Origin: Entamoeba histolytica HM-1:IMSS
Lineage: Eukaryota > Evosea > Mastigamoebida > Endamoebidae
Direction of reading: 5' to 3'
Length of the DNA: 44,550 nt
NCBI RefSeq assembly: GCF_000208925.1
Contig: NW_001914927.1
Location: forward strand, 19,679 to 64,228
Shown piece after piece: positions 34,951-44,550 of the stretch (position 1 is the stretch's first letter; each line of letters opens with the position of its first letter). Below the pieces are notes generated by a model. It was not told the origin of the DNA and ran no database searches. It saw only the letters and a program-made list of their open reading frames with translations. The position numbers and the translations under genes were made by a program.

Positions 34951-35280
34951 ACTAACAAATAAATAGTGAAGTATGAAAGAGTAATAAAGAAAATAATTCC
35001 AAAGAGGGTTGATAATAATGAATTGAATTTTTTTTTTTATTTAAACGAAAATTTAAAAATAGATCTTTCTATAAATAAATCCCCTCAACATAAAATATTT
35101 AAAAGAAAAAAAAGAATTAAAAAGAAATAGTAATTGTCTTCTTTTTTATTTTCTAGAATGGAGTGTTAACAAAATGATGACGTAAAATAGATTAATAGAA
35201 GAAAAAAGAAAATAGCTTATAACTTCTTATATGAAAAAAAAAAGAACTTAAATATTTCATTTGTAATTTCTTTTTATTTA
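34951..35280. promoter_or_regulatory. Intergenic region with possible GAAC box for the transporter
   Basis: These 330 A+T-rich bases hold a GAACTT at 35244-35249, about 35 bases before the transporter ATG, consistent with a GAAC element. There is otherwise nothing beyond poly-A and poly-T tracts. Confidence 0.4.
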
Positions 35281-36645
35281 ATGTTTAATAGCTTAAAATA
35301 TTTATTTGTTGATTTTTCTAAAATAAATCATCTATTTATGTGTTGTTGTGGATTATTATTTGATTTTGGTGTTTATTTCTATTGGTTAGTTATTCCAGTC
35401 TTATTAAAAAATGATGGAAAATCACCTTTAGTTATAGGAGTAGTCTCTGCTATTTCATTTGGTTCAGCAGGAATTCTTTCTCCTTTTGTTGGATATTTAG
35501 CAGATAAATTTAATCCAGAATCTCTTTCATCACTAGGAACTACATTAGTTGCACTTAGTTGTATTATAACTGGATTTTTATGTATTAATGATTTAAATAT
35601 TTATATTCTTTCTAGTTGTCTCGTAGTTCAAGGAATAGGGTTTGCTTTATTTTATACTCCAATTGAAGCATTAATCTCACTTGTTGCACCTGAAGGAAAA
35701 GAAGGAAAAAGACTTGCTGACTTTTTTACATTGAGTTGTTTTGGAAGAGGACTTGGATTTCTTTGTGGAGGAAGTGTAATGTTATTACTTGGAAATACAT
35801 TTACACTTTACCTCGTTGCTTTTATTGCTTTTGGAGTTTTTATTCTTATTCCTCGTTATAATAAAAAGCCTAAGTATAACATTCTTGAATCAGTTGAAAT
35901 AAGTAGTGAATTAACAGAAGTAAATGAGGATTCTACTGAAGATAAAAGTCATAATAAAAGTGATGATAAAAGTGAAGAAATAGATAATTTATCTCATTCT
36001 TCAAATTCAACAGATGGTAGTTTATATGAACATATTCATAATGAAATTCTTCCAATGAAAAAAAGAAAGTTGTTTTTTTATGTTTCTTTATTTCTTTCAA
36101 TGTCAATTTATGGTTCTTTAGCTATTATGTCTGATCAATATATTGTTTTTGCATCAGAAAAACATGTTGTTATAAATCATATTAGTAATGAACCATCTGT
36201 TCTTGTTGGTGTATTGTTATTTATTATTTGTGCATGTGAAACTATTACATATTTTATTATGGGAAGAACTCATATTTGGGAATTTAGTCCAATATTAAAT
36301 ATTGGTTCTGTTGTTGGTACTATTCTTATTGGTGTTGCTTTAAGATTTATTACTAATGGATTATTATTAATTATTTTAATTTCACTACCAATGGGTATTA
36401 TTGCTGCATATGAATTTCAAGGAAATATGTTTTATGCAGTTAAAATAGGTCAACATGAAGGTATTTATATTGGAATTAATGAACTTGTTGGGTTATGTAC
36501 CTATTGTATATCTCCTATTATTGCTGGTTGTTTAATGAATTCATTTGGATCTGAGTGGTGTCCATATACTATTATTTTACTTAATATGATTTCTTTAGTT
36601 ATAGTTTCATTAATCCACCTCTTTGAATATTTTACTAACTATTAA
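35281..36645 (+). CDS. Major facilitator superfamily transporter
   Basis: This is a 454-residue polytopic membrane protein. Six spans in the N half (about 15-200) and six in the C half (about 260-450) are separated by a long hydrophilic, Ser/Asp/Glu-rich cytosolic loop at about 203-258. The loop between spans 2 and 3 carries GYLADKFNPES, the MFS motif A (G-x-L-a-D-r-x-G-r) in degenerate form, and GRGLGFLCGGSVMLLLG in span 5 resembles the motif C region. The fold is clear. The substrate is not determinable; a monocarboxylate-, sugar- or drug-type transporter would all fit. There is no signal peptide and no fusion. Confidence 0.85.
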   Translation: MFNSLKYLFVDFSKINHLFMCCCGLLFDFGVYFYWLVIPVLLKNDGKSPLVIGVVSAISFGSAGILSPFVGYLADKFNPESLSSLGTTLVALSCIITGFLCINDLNIYILSSCLVVQGIGFALFYTPIEALISLVAPEGKEGKRLADFFTLSCFGRGLGFLCGGSVMLLLGNTFTLYLVAFIAFGVFILIPRYNKKPKYNILESVEISSELTEVNEDSTEDKSHNKSDDKSEEIDNLSHSSNSTDGSLYEHIHNEILPMKKRKLFFYVSLFLSMSIYGSLAIMSDQYIVFASEKHVVINHISNEPSVLVGVLLFIICACETITYFIMGRTHIWEFSPILNIGSVVGTILIGVALRFITNGLLLIILISLPMGIIAAYEFQGNMFYAVKIGQHEGIYIGINELVGLCTYCISPIIAGCLMNSFGSEWCPYTIILLNMISLVIVSLIHLFEYFTNY

Positions 36646-36881
36646 ACTCTCTTTCTTGACTTGATGTATCTCATTTCTTTTTTATTCTTTGTCTTTTCTT
36701 TGAGTCACTTTTTTTATACTTTAAGAAAAGTCAAAGTTGTTTTTCAAACAATTATTTGGTATTTCTTAAATAAAAATATTATTTTAATTGATTGATTTTT
36801 TTTTTTGTTTTTTTATTATAAAACTTTTTTTAAATAATATAATTTGAAAAAGAGTATTAAAATATTATTAATAAATAAGTA

Positions 36882-38561
36882 TTAGTCAATTACAACACAT
36901 TGTATCATTCGATAAAATTCTTTATATGATAAAGTTTTTGATTTATCATAATCAAAAGAATTAAATAAATTTGTCAACTCCTTGTCACTATCAGCTATTT
37001 GGGTTTGATGAGCAAAATTAATAAATTGAGTTAATGTAATTGACCCAATTTTGTTTTGATCAATAAAGTTGTAAATATATTTTGTTATTGCTTCGTGTGA
37101 GTTGTTAAATGATGCAAGAACTTCAGTTACTTCTTTAAATATAGTTAAATTAATTTGATTATTAACAGCAAAACATGGAAATAAAAACACAGAAAGACTT
37201 CTTGTTAGTGTTGAGTTAACAAATTGAATGGCAGTTCTAAATTCTCTTACTTTTAAATACCCATCTTTGTCTTCATCAAATCTGTTAAAAATACTTTCTA
37301 TTTTCTGGTTTCTTTTTTCAATTCTATTAGTCTTTTCTAGTTCATCAAATACACTTGATGTTGTTCTTATTAAGAAAAATTCTATTTCTAATTGGGAAAT
37401 ACTATTAAATCGTACAACCACTTTAACTGGTTTGTTCTTTATTTCTGGTACTTCAAATTTACCTTCACATAATTTTTTTCCTTCTTTACTTGGATTTTTC
37501 ATATCTTTATTATACATTCTTACAATAGCTTTTGTTCCTGTTTCAACTAATGCCAAGAAACTTTCATTAAATATTACTGGTTCTCCAGAATGTTGAATTG
37601 GTGATGTTGTAATTAACAAAGGACCAAATTGAACGGTTGCATATGGTGCTAAAAAATCACCAAATCCATTTGACTTTGTTAATTTCATAACAACATTTCC
37701 TTTCTTTTCTATTACCATATCAGCTGTTGGAATAACTGTTGGATAAACATTTGTATATACACTTTCAAGACATGTAATTTTTAATTGTAAAGAGCCTGAT
37801 TCACTTAAAGGAATTGGAAGTGTCATTATTTCATTTGGTAAAAAATCTGGAATAATAAATGAGGAATTAGTTATTACTTTAAATTTCTTTTGATGTTTTT
37901 CTTTTGCTAAAAATGATATTTTTATCTCATCATTGACTGTTCCTTTTACAAATATTCTTTGATCAAAAAATACATAATTACCATATTGCTGACCTTCTAC
38001 TGTTTTTTTCTTTATAAGTCTTTGGCACTTAGTTTTTGATGTTGTTAATTCCATTGTATATTTTAAATGTTTTAATACCTTTGGTTTTGTAATATCTTTT
38101 ATACATGTGTTTGATATTAATGAATTATAAAATCCATTAACAGATATTATACAAACTTCAAGTAATGTTATTTTCTCATAGTCAAATGGCATTAATCGTT
38201 TTTGTAATGGTGAATTATTACAAACTGCTTTAATATAAAGAAATCCCTTTTTATCAATGTCTAAAATATCATAAATTATTTGTCCACTATACATAGATGG
38301 AATTTTCCAATAACATACCCCATTTTCATCATCTTTTTTACCTACATCTTTATCCATTATTTGTAACATTAATTTATCACCAACCTCTACTTTTATTTGA
38401 AATGATTCATTCCATACTGGGTCAAGCACATTTTCAATCACTTTTGTTTTATATTTTTCTTTATTAGCCATAAAGACAACATATGGATCACTTCTCTTCA
38501 GATCTGAAACTGCTAAATTTTTTGCTTCAAGAATAGTCAATTCAATATCAATCTTCGTCAT
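36882..38561 (-). CDS. C2-domain and EF-hand calcium-sensing protein
   Basis: The 559-residue protein starts with an N-terminal C2 domain at about 4-110. It has LTILEAKNL, KRSDPYVVF, DPVWNESFQIKV and MDKDVG, so the calcium-binding aspartates of loops 1 and 3 are present. A middle region (about 115-280) has beta-rich C2-like strands, and a second C2-like domain without the full Asp set lies at about 285-405 (FGDFLAPYATVQFG, PVIFNESFLALV). At the C terminus is a calmodulin-like array. A canonical EF-hand DEDKDGYLKVRE lies near 425-440, a degenerate one (DQNKIGSITLTQ) near 500, and DYDKSKTLSYKE near 534-546. It is likely a calcium-dependent membrane-binding regulator. No catalytic domain is seen. 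The upstream sequence on the coding strand has GAACTT just before the ATG, a possible GAAC box. Confidence 0.85.
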   Translation of the reverse strand: MTKIDIELTILEAKNLAVSDLKRSDPYVVFMANKEKYKTKVIENVLDPVWNESFQIKVEVGDKLMLQIMDKDVGKKDDENGVCYWKIPSMYSGQIIYDILDIDKKGFLYIKAVCNNSPLQKRLMPFDYEKITLLEVCIISVNGFYNSLISNTCIKDITKPKVLKHLKYTMELTTSKTKCQRLIKKKTVEGQQYGNYVFFDQRIFVKGTVNDEIKISFLAKEKHQKKFKVITNSSFIIPDFLPNEIMTLPIPLSESGSLQLKITCLESVYTNVYPTVIPTADMVIEKKGNVVMKLTKSNGFGDFLAPYATVQFGPLLITTSPIQHSGEPVIFNESFLALVETGTKAIVRMYNKDMKNPSKEGKKLCEGKFEVPEIKNKPVKVVVRFNSISQLEIEFFLIRTTSSVFDELEKTNRIEKRNQKIESIFNRFDEDKDGYLKVREFRTAIQFVNSTLTRSLSVFLFPCFAVNNQINLTIFKEVTEVLASFNNSHEAITKYIYNFIDQNKIGSITLTQFINFAHQTQIADSDKELTNLFNSFDYDKSKTLSYKEFYRMIQCVVID

Positions 38562-38712
38562 TGAAATAAAAGTTCTTCTTTTTCATCTGAAAAGGCATTT
38601 TTTGGTGAATTTATCAAAATAAGTGAGTTAGTTAGTAAAGGTCTTTCAAAATATTTCAAAAACGAAATTATTTTGTTTTATGTAACAAAAAATAACAATG
38701 AATTTTTAATAC

Positions 38713-38937
38713 TTACAAAGTGTTCAATCTATCTAAACAAGCTTGCAACAATTTCTCAGACTCATCTAAGTCACCTATTAAGTCTGAGGCTTCTCCTGCA
38801 ATTTTTTTAAATTCTTTTGTAGTGTTCGCTTGTTCAATATATGAATTAAAAGACTGTATCCTTTGTCCCATTTCATTCCAATTTACTTCGATATGTTGAA
38901 GAGCAAGTTGAATTTCATCATATCGTTCTTCACTCAT
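38713..38937 (-). CDS. Small helical protein, unknown function (74 aa)
   Basis: This 74-residue protein is predicted almost entirely helical, with a heptad-like pattern (IQLALQHIEVNWNEMGQRI; LIGDLDESEKLLQACLDRL). It uses balanced codons and lies 150 bases upstream of the start of the C2/EF-hand gene on the same strand. The size and two-helix coiled-coil look fit small subunits of trafficking or cytoskeletal complexes (BLOC-1-like, for example), but I do not recognise a family. It has no cysteine cluster, signal peptide or membrane span. The amino-acid composition is far from the T-rich or I/F/Y-rich shadow frames, which argues that it is a real gene. Confidence 0.6.
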   Translation of the reverse strand: MSEERYDEIQLALQHIEVNWNEMGQRIQSFNSYIEQANTTKEFKKIAGEASDLIGDLDESEKLLQACLDRLNTL

Positions 38938-39800
38938 TTTATATTTAAATTTTTAGGTTTTTATTCAATCTCATTAAAATTATTTTTTAAGTTCTTTTAA
39001 TTTTTTTATTTTTTTTAATAACAAAAATTTTCTTTGTTTTAATTAATTGTTATTCAAAAATGTAAATAACTACTAAAAAAATTTACATAAAATACAAAAT
39101 AGCCAAAGATGAGTAATCAAAACCAATTAATTAATGAAGGTATATTCAAAAATGAATGAAATTATTTTATTTTTATTTGTTGAATTGTAATAGTTATACA
39201 AAATATTATGTTGTAATTACATTGAAAATATGTTTATTATTTTAGTCTAAGTTTCAATTATTTTTATCATTCTAAATATAATGTAATAATAATCAAACTA
39301 ATATAAATCGATATGATATAATTGTATAATATAGTAAAGTACTCAGAAGATATGAATAATATTAAAACAAAGGTAAAGAAAAATAACTTGAAAAAAAAAA
39401 TAAATAATTAAAAGCAAAACACAAAATGAATAACTTAAAGAGGTTGAATTGAATATATAATAATAAAAGTATACAGAATATTTATGATAAAGAGTATTAA
39501 GAAGATATCACTTTATTACAAAATAAAAAAAAATAAATTATTAAAGTATAAATGATAATAACAGGGTCAATTAGTACGAATTATTTGAATTATATAAATA
39601 CCAAATATTAATGTTGATAAGTAAGTTATTGTTATATTTTACTAAAATTATAATATAAATAGAATTCTTAAGAAAAATTCAAAAGAATAATGGAAAACAT
39701 TTCATATAATATATTGAAATTATTTCAAAAATATGAGCAGAATGTTGTTATCAAATAGTATGATAATTTTGTTATTATATTTCAATTATTCAAGATTGAA
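38938..39800. other. Gene-free A+T-rich spacer
   Basis: This includes the promoter of the 74-residue gene. At 39109 a short plus-strand frame MSNQNQLINEG is followed at 39140 by GTATATTC and a TTTTAG at about 39245. It looks like an exon-intron junction, but joining the two sides runs into a stop, so it is at most a remnant. Nothing else was recognised. Confidence 0.4.
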
Positions 39801-40919
39801 TCATTTCATTTCAATTACTATGATTCGTTTTGGTGTAAAACGTTCTGGAAGTTGTTTTCCACAAAGTGCATTTGTTATTCCTTTATATGAAAATGAATGT
39901 TGTTTACAATATGATATTGTTTTATTATTTTCTTTAAAAACAACTATATCATTATTTCCAAGTTTAAACAAATAATTATCTGATTGATTACATAACCAAA
40001 ATGCATGTTGTGGTTTTTTAATATCAAATTTCTTCATTACTTTCATTCTTCCATTTGATTCCAATGAAAATACAAATGATTTCGAATCATTTATACATTC
40101 ATTAACTTTATCAATTTTCTCATTAACATATCCTCCAAATTTATTTCCTTCTTCATCTTCAATAATAATTATTATATGTTCTTTATTTATTATTCTTTGA
40201 ATAAATACTGATGTACTAACATTCCAATCATCAATATCTGAATCAAATAGTATATTTCCTACTTTTCTATTTGTCCATTCTTCTATTCGTTGAATTTCTT
40301 CCATTGTTTCTTTCATTACTTTTCTTCTTACTCTATCTTCAGATTCTCTTCTTAGTCTCTCCTCTTCTTGTATCTTTCTCTCCTCTTCTTGTCTCTTCCT
40401 TTCTTTTTCCTCTTCATCTTTTCTCTTCTTTCTTTCCAAATAATCACTGTAATGATTTTCCCATTCTTCTTTCTTCTTATTAAATTCTGATGTGATTTTA
40501 TTGATTTCTTCTTCTAATGGCTTGACTTTATCTTTCATTATCATTTCTTCAATTGAAATGATTTTATCAATTAATTCATTCCGTGTTTTACTTAGTGTTT
40601 CTTCATCATTATTACATTCTTCTATGATTCTTGATATTTTATTCTTCATTATTTCTATTTGGTTGATTGTTTCTTGACTTTTTTCTATCACTAGTTTTCT
40701 TCTTCTTTCTGTTTCATCAATCCTATCAAATATTCCTTCTCCTCTTTTAATTGCTTCTGAATATGTTTCATCATCTTTTATTTCAAATACTTCATTTCTA
40801 ATACTTCCTATATAATATTGATATTTCTTAGTAGTATCATCAATTGATTGTTGAATGTTTGGAAGTGTTTCTACTACTTCTTTAATTATTTTGTTATTCT
40901 TGTTTATTAATTCTTCCAT
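39801..40919 (-). CDS. Coiled-coil TLDc-domain protein
   Basis: The 372-residue protein has two parts. Residues about 1-205 are a charged coiled coil, with basic-acidic repeats in the last third (ERKKRKDEEEKERKRQEEER). Residues about 210-372 form a TLDc domain: IEEWTNRKVGNILFDSDIDD, IIIIIEDEEGNKFGGYVNEK, FVFSLESNGRM, FDIKKPQHAFWL, YLFKLGNNDI, HSFSYKGITNALCGK and a C-terminal TPKRIIVIEMK strand. TLDc proteins elsewhere (OXR1, NCOA7, TBC1D24) bind the V-ATPase or protect against oxidative stress. Entamoeba has many lineage-specific members of unknown role. A clean promoter precedes the start, and the truncated relative at 7865-8401 shares the whole domain. Confidence 0.82.
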   Translation of the reverse strand: MEELINKNNKIIKEVVETLPNIQQSIDDTTKKYQYYIGSIRNEVFEIKDDETYSEAIKRGEGIFDRIDETERRRKLVIEKSQETINQIEIMKNKISRIIEECNNDEETLSKTRNELIDKIISIEEMIMKDKVKPLEEEINKITSEFNKKKEEWENHYSDYLERKKRKDEEEKERKRQEEERKIQEEERLRRESEDRVRRKVMKETMEEIQRIEEWTNRKVGNILFDSDIDDWNVSTSVFIQRIINKEHIIIIIEDEEGNKFGGYVNEKIDKVNECINDSKSFVFSLESNGRMKVMKKFDIKKPQHAFWLCNQSDNYLFKLGNNDIVVFKENNKTISYCKQHSFSYKGITNALCGKQLPERFTPKRIIVIEMK

Positions 40920-40920
40920 T

Positions 40921-40962
40921 TGAATTTGATGTTTATAAGTTCAAAATATGGATGTTTAAATA
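40921..40962 (-). promoter_or_regulatory. Core promoter of the TLDc gene
   Basis: On the minus strand the order is CTATTTAAAC (40962-40953), close to the Entamoeba TATA-like consensus, then GAACTT (40942-40937), then an AAATTCA initiator-like word adjoining the ATG at 40919. All three elements appear in the canonical order and spacing, which supports both the start codon and active expression. Confidence 0.65.
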
Positions 40963-41758
40963 GTTAATCCACATTATTAACACATCAAGTCAGATATTAT
41001 TATCAACATCATTTTATTTTAAATAAATGTTATTTATTTTTATTTTTACAATAACAATAATTAATATTAAGAGATAAGAAGATAATAACAAAGAAGAACA
41101 AAATGTATCATCAGAAATAATGATAAAATCACAAAATATGATAGAAAATAAATAATTAACAAGAATAAATAGACGATGGATATAAAGAAAAAGAAATAAA
41201 TTATGACTTACTTGATATTTAGTATTTCATCAAATTGAGAAGTGAGTGATTCAGTTTTTTCAACATAATTATTTTCTATTGACATAAAGTTTTTTCAAAC
41301 ATCATCAATTTAATTATTCTTCATTTAGTTATTATTGTATTTTTACTTTAATGATATTAAAACACTTCTTTCTTTATTTTCTTATTTTATTATGAATATA
41401 TCAATAACATGATGTTATTATGACCAATTTCAATTATCATCAATATCATCATTCACTTAACAATATTTATTGATAATATCTTATATATTCAATGCAAAAT
41501 TATAAAATACACTTTCATATTGATAAATAATAATAATACCATCATAGCAATTACCTTCTTAATAATTATTCTTAATAAATAATAACCACTAATCTTGAAT
41601 TGGTATTGTCTTATCAAAGGCAAAACAATAATCAAAAGATAACTAGTAATTCAATGTTTTGATTTATTTTAGAGTTTTGTGTTGTGTTTCTGACGTGTCA
41701 TTTTCATTCATTTTATTCAAAAATCCAACAAAAATAAAAAGAACTAATAAAAAGAAGA
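40963..41758. other. Gene-free spacer with a small minus-strand frame
   Basis: A 25-codon minus-strand frame at 41292-41218 reads MSIENNYVEKTESLTSQFDE and ends in a stop that overlaps GTAAGT. It could be a stray first exon or a remnant of another coiled-coil gene. The TLDc gene has its own promoter, so joining them is not supported. The remainder is A+T-rich, including the promoter of the dehydrogenase gene. Confidence 0.4.
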
Positions 41759-42715
41759 ATGAAGATAGTTGTATTAGACGCAAAGACATTAGGAGATACC
41801 CCATTTGATAAACTTCAAAAATATGGAGAAGTGAAAATATATGAAAGAACAGCAAAAGAAGAAAGGAAAGAAAGAATTAAAGAAGCAAACATTATATTAA
41901 CAAACAAAGTAATAGTTGATAGAGAAGTAATGGAAGGAAATGAAAATATTAAATTAATAGGAGTATTGGCAACAGGATATAATAATGTTGATATTGAATA
42001 TTGTAAAGAACATAACATAGGTGTAGTAAATGTTGCAGGATATTCAACTGAAAGTGTAACTCAAATATGCATAGGACTATTAATGGAATTAACGAACAAA
42101 ATATCAAAGTTTGACCAATATGTAAAAAGCGGGAGATATAGTTCTTCAGGAATATTTACATGTGTTGGAGGTGAGTATGATATTCATGAAATATCAAATA
42201 AGAAATGGTGTATTGTTGGACTTGGAAGTATTGGGAAAAATGTAGCAAGAGTTGCTAAAGGATTGGGAGCAAAAGTATATTATTATAGTACAACAGGAAA
42301 ACATGAAGATCCAGAAATAGAAAGAGTATCATTTGAAGAAATGATTAAAACAAGTGATATTATTACTATTCATTGTCCACTTACTGACAAAACAAAAGGA
42401 ATGTTTAATTATAAAGTGTTTCAAGAAATGAAAAAAAATGTAATTATCATTAATATGGCACGTGGACCAATTGTTGTAAATGATGATATTGCAAAAGCAC
42501 TTCAAGAAAATTTAATTGGAGGATATGGAACTGATGTTTTTGATGAAGAACCAATTAATACATCAAATAAATTATTAGAAGTAAGCAATGAAAAGATTGT
42601 ATTTAGTCCTCATATTGGATGGGCAACAATTGAAGCAAGAGAACGTTTATTTAATGAAACAATAAAGAATATTGAATCATTTCTAAAAGGAGAAAATAGA
42701 AATAGAATAGTCTAA
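41759..42715 (+). CDS. D-2-hydroxyacid dehydrogenase, glycerate dehydrogenase/hydroxypyruvate reductase type
   Basis: This 318-residue NAD(P)-dependent enzyme has the standard fold. The start MKIVVLDAKTLGD and KIYERT are typical of bacterial glycerate dehydrogenases. The substrate loop is LATGYNNVD (70-78), and the nucleotide-binding loop GLGSIG lies at 154-159. The catalytic set is R235 (NMARGPIV), E264 (DVFDEEP) and H285 (SPHIGWAT). The position after the second Rossmann strand reads YYYSTTG (174-180), with no acidic residue where NAD-specific enzymes have Asp; this favours NADP(H) (inference). It has no C-terminal ACT domain, unlike long PGDHs. Entamoeba degrades serine through glycerate, and this enzyme would interconvert hydroxypyruvate and D-glycerate. 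Its closest look is bacterial, consistent with lateral transfer. The best alternative is D-3-phosphoglycerate dehydrogenase. Confidence 0.85.
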   Translation: MKIVVLDAKTLGDTPFDKLQKYGEVKIYERTAKEERKERIKEANIILTNKVIVDREVMEGNENIKLIGVLATGYNNVDIEYCKEHNIGVVNVAGYSTESVTQICIGLLMELTNKISKFDQYVKSGRYSSSGIFTCVGGEYDIHEISNKKWCIVGLGSIGKNVARVAKGLGAKVYYYSTTGKHEDPEIERVSFEEMIKTSDIITIHCPLTDKTKGMFNYKVFQEMKKNVIIINMARGPIVVNDDIAKALQENLIGGYGTDVFDEEPINTSNKLLEVSNEKIVFSPHIGWATIEARERLFNETIKNIESFLKGENRNRIV

Positions 42716-43340
42716 TTGAGTTATTGAAATGATAAAATTTGTTATGACACTTTCATTCATTTCATCATTTAATAACATCAAATGATCTTTATTTTGAATA
42801 ATAAGAATATTATCCAATAAAAAACATAGAAGGCAATGAATAGAATATCAATTTATCTCTATCATTCTTTCTATTTGATTTGTTGTTTATTCATCTAAAT
42901 GTCATAATTATACAACAAACAATTAATAAGAGAATCAAGAATTTACTTGAAATTCATTCAAAAACAACTTCTTTGAACAAAACACAATTACAATCAAAAC
43001 ATATTAAATTAATATTAAAGATATACATTGGGTTAATAGTATGAAATAGATAATTAAAATAATAACAAGTAAAGCATTAATAAACTCACAACAAACACAA
43101 TAAAAGTTTATAAAATACCAAATGTAAAAGAAATAGGAAATGTAGAGTATGAAATTAATGTAACTACAAACACTAAAATTCATTGAATTTTCATTATCAT
43201 TCACTTTTTAAAACATTAAACAATGTTGTTATTTACTAATGGCACTGTTATTCATAGAAATGAAAAAAATAATGAATATATTCAAGTGTATTGATGTTAC
43301 AACTTCAAATCTTAAAACAAAGAAATAAACAATAATAATG
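42716..43340. other. Gene-free spacer before the BspA-like pseudogene
   Basis: This is A+T-rich, with no intact gene. The minus-strand open frame at 43004-43204 is hydrophobic noise. Just before the pseudogene, a short readable segment LLFTNGTVIHRNEKNNEYIQ at about 43222-43285 may be part of another fossil. Confidence 0.4.
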
Positions 43341-43760
43341 AAAATATGATATAATGAAATAATGATAATATCAATGTATTTTGATGGTATTAATGATTTT
43401 ATTAATGTAGAAATTGGAATTAAATGATAGAATGAAATATAGAATAATTTTAATTTTAATACATTTCAATTAATTCAAGATTCAAGAATAGTATTTGATA
43501 ATATTGAATCATTTCGTATTTATAATAAAAATGATGAAATATTTAAATGTGAAAGAATAACTAAATAAATAATATAATTTAAAGTAGATTAAGAAATGAA
43601 TGAACGTAAAAATATAGAATATACATAATATGATAAGAATAGTGAAATACAATACCAATAGAAATCAATAGTATAGTTATGTTTTTATGAATGTTCATCA
43701 TTAACAACAATTAATATACCATCATCAATTACATCATTTGGAATTGGTTGTTTTATATAA
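43341..43760 (+). pseudogene. BspA-like leucine-rich-repeat (LRR_5) protein pseudogene
   Basis: Several in-order fragments match the Entamoeba BspA-like family. NEIMIISMYFDGINDFINVE starts near 43353 and matches the family N terminus (IMIVSxYFxxxxDFINxE). Then, in the same frame after three stops, FQLIQDSRIVFDNIESFRIY and NKNDEIF (43470-43550) match the linker. NERKNIEYT follows near 43600, IPIEINSI near 43652, and after a frame change CFYECSSLTTINIPSSITSF plus GIGCF (43680-43754). The last is a textbook LRR_5 repeat (CFYxCSSLTxINIPSSxTSxGxxCF). Several in-frame stops and at least one frameshift make it non-functional. The remaining repeats downstream are lost. Confidence 0.8.
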
Positions 43761-44550
43761 ATGTTGATGTGAAGAAGAATTAAAGAAGAATAAAACAATA
43801 CTAAAATATTGTTTTAATGAATATTTTTATGAATAATAAAGAAGAAATAAAGAAAGAAGATAATTGAATTGTTAAAAAATAAAAGGGATGTTTATTTTAT
43901 AATTTAAATGATAAGAAATACATAATAAACAAATTAAATGATAATAAAATAAAGAATGAAATATCAAATGAATGAAATGAAATAAAATCATTTATCATTT
44001 ATTTAATTATTAATATCTTATGTTTATTTATTTTTAATTTATTTTATAATATTTATTCGTTTCAATATGTTTAATTGATATTTCATCTCTTATTAAATGA
44101 AATAGAAATGGGAATAATAATGATGAATCAATATAAATTTAACTATATTCTTTATTTTTTTCATAATAATAAATAACACTCTTAATCAAATTATAATGAT
44201 AATAATGATAATAAATATGAAATAAAACAATGATAAATTGATAAAATAAAAAGAATAATTTTATTGTATTTTCATTTATTTTATTATTCAATTAAATATA
44301 TGTTACTTCATTATTTATTTCATTATTTATTATTTTAATATATTTATAATATCTAATCGTATCATTTTGATATAATGATGATTTATATTTATTTATCATG
44401 TTTTGTTCAACATAACAACAAAATACCAAATAACAATAGAATAAATTCATAAATAATATACAATAAAATTATATGAAATGATGAAATTAATAAAAATATA
44501 AAAGAATAAATAATGAATAGTAAATTAATGAATAAGTAATGAATAATATA
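43761..44550. other. Right-edge A+T-rich sequence, no gene
   Basis: This is very A+T-rich with no open frame of note. A 9-base inverted repeat (AAAACAATA at 43792-43800, TATTGTTTT at 43807-43815) is the only small structure visible and is unremarkable in this composition. I found no RNA gene, no match to the inverted-repeat arms and no further LRR fragment. Confidence 0.45.

Noticed and set aside
39109..39250. Possible small spliced gene starting MSNQNQLINEG
   Set aside because: Joining the candidate junctions produces an immediate stop; no second exon with coding character was found.
41218..41292. Possible first exon of the TLDc gene on the minus strand
   Set aside because: The donor-like GTAAGT is not the usual Entamoeba GTTTGT, the implied intron would be about 290 bases, and the TLDc gene has its own TATA-GAAC-initiator set next to its ATG.

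Overview
The window looks like nuclear DNA of an Entamoeba, most likely E. histolytica or a very close sibling (E. nuttalli, E. dispar). The evidence is extreme A+T richness, intron-poor genes with very short 5' leaders, Entamoeba core-promoter motifs (AAAAATTCA initiator, GAAC box, ATTTAAA TATA-like box), and lineage-specific families: the Gal/GalNAc lectin heavy subunit, TLDc-type proteins and a decayed BspA-like LRR gene. The species call rests on recognising the lectin and its promoter; no search was run.

Layout. 1-1780: one arm of a diverged inverted repeat, decayed A-rich sequence, then a lectin promoter with URE4-like, URE3 and GAAC motifs. 1781-5662: hgl, the lectin heavy subunit. 6.4-8.4 kb: a TLDc-like gene on the minus strand and a 5'-truncated TLDc pseudogene on the plus strand. 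9589-12261: a TPR protein of TTC13/SRFR1 type. 13.9-16.4 kb: two minus-strand genes, a METTL13 C-terminal-domain methyltransferase and a Nuf2-like kinetochore protein. 16.4-20.5 kb: a 4 kb gene-free stretch whose purine/pyrimidine strand bias flips near 18.0 kb, at the second inverted-repeat arm. 20.5-22.1 kb: a lidless Hsp70. 22.5-27.3 kb: a 1589-residue helical protein of uncertain family. 27.7-30.0 kb: a compact trio of redox-inactive PDI-like protein, NAA10 acetyltransferase and convergent tetraspanin. 30.4-32.1 kb: a decayed coiled-coil gene. 32.2-38.9 kb: UPF1-like helicase, MFS transporter, C2/EF-hand protein and a 74-residue helical protein. 39.8-40.9 kb: an intact coiled-coil TLDc gene, the full-length relative of the 7.9 kb pseudogene. 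41.8-42.7 kb: a bacterial-type D-2-hydroxyacid (glycerate) dehydrogenase. 43.3-43.8 kb: a BspA-like LRR pseudogene; the rest to the end is A+T-rich noise.

There is no operon logic. The genes are individually promoted housekeeping or surface genes, separated by blocks of decaying gene-family members and repeats. I found no tRNA, rRNA, CRISPR array or intact transposon, and no clear undescribed multi-gene system. The most distinctive items are the vWA-like fold in the lectin, the single-domain METTL13 homologue, the lidless Hsp70, the orphan giant helical protein and the fossil gene-family copies.
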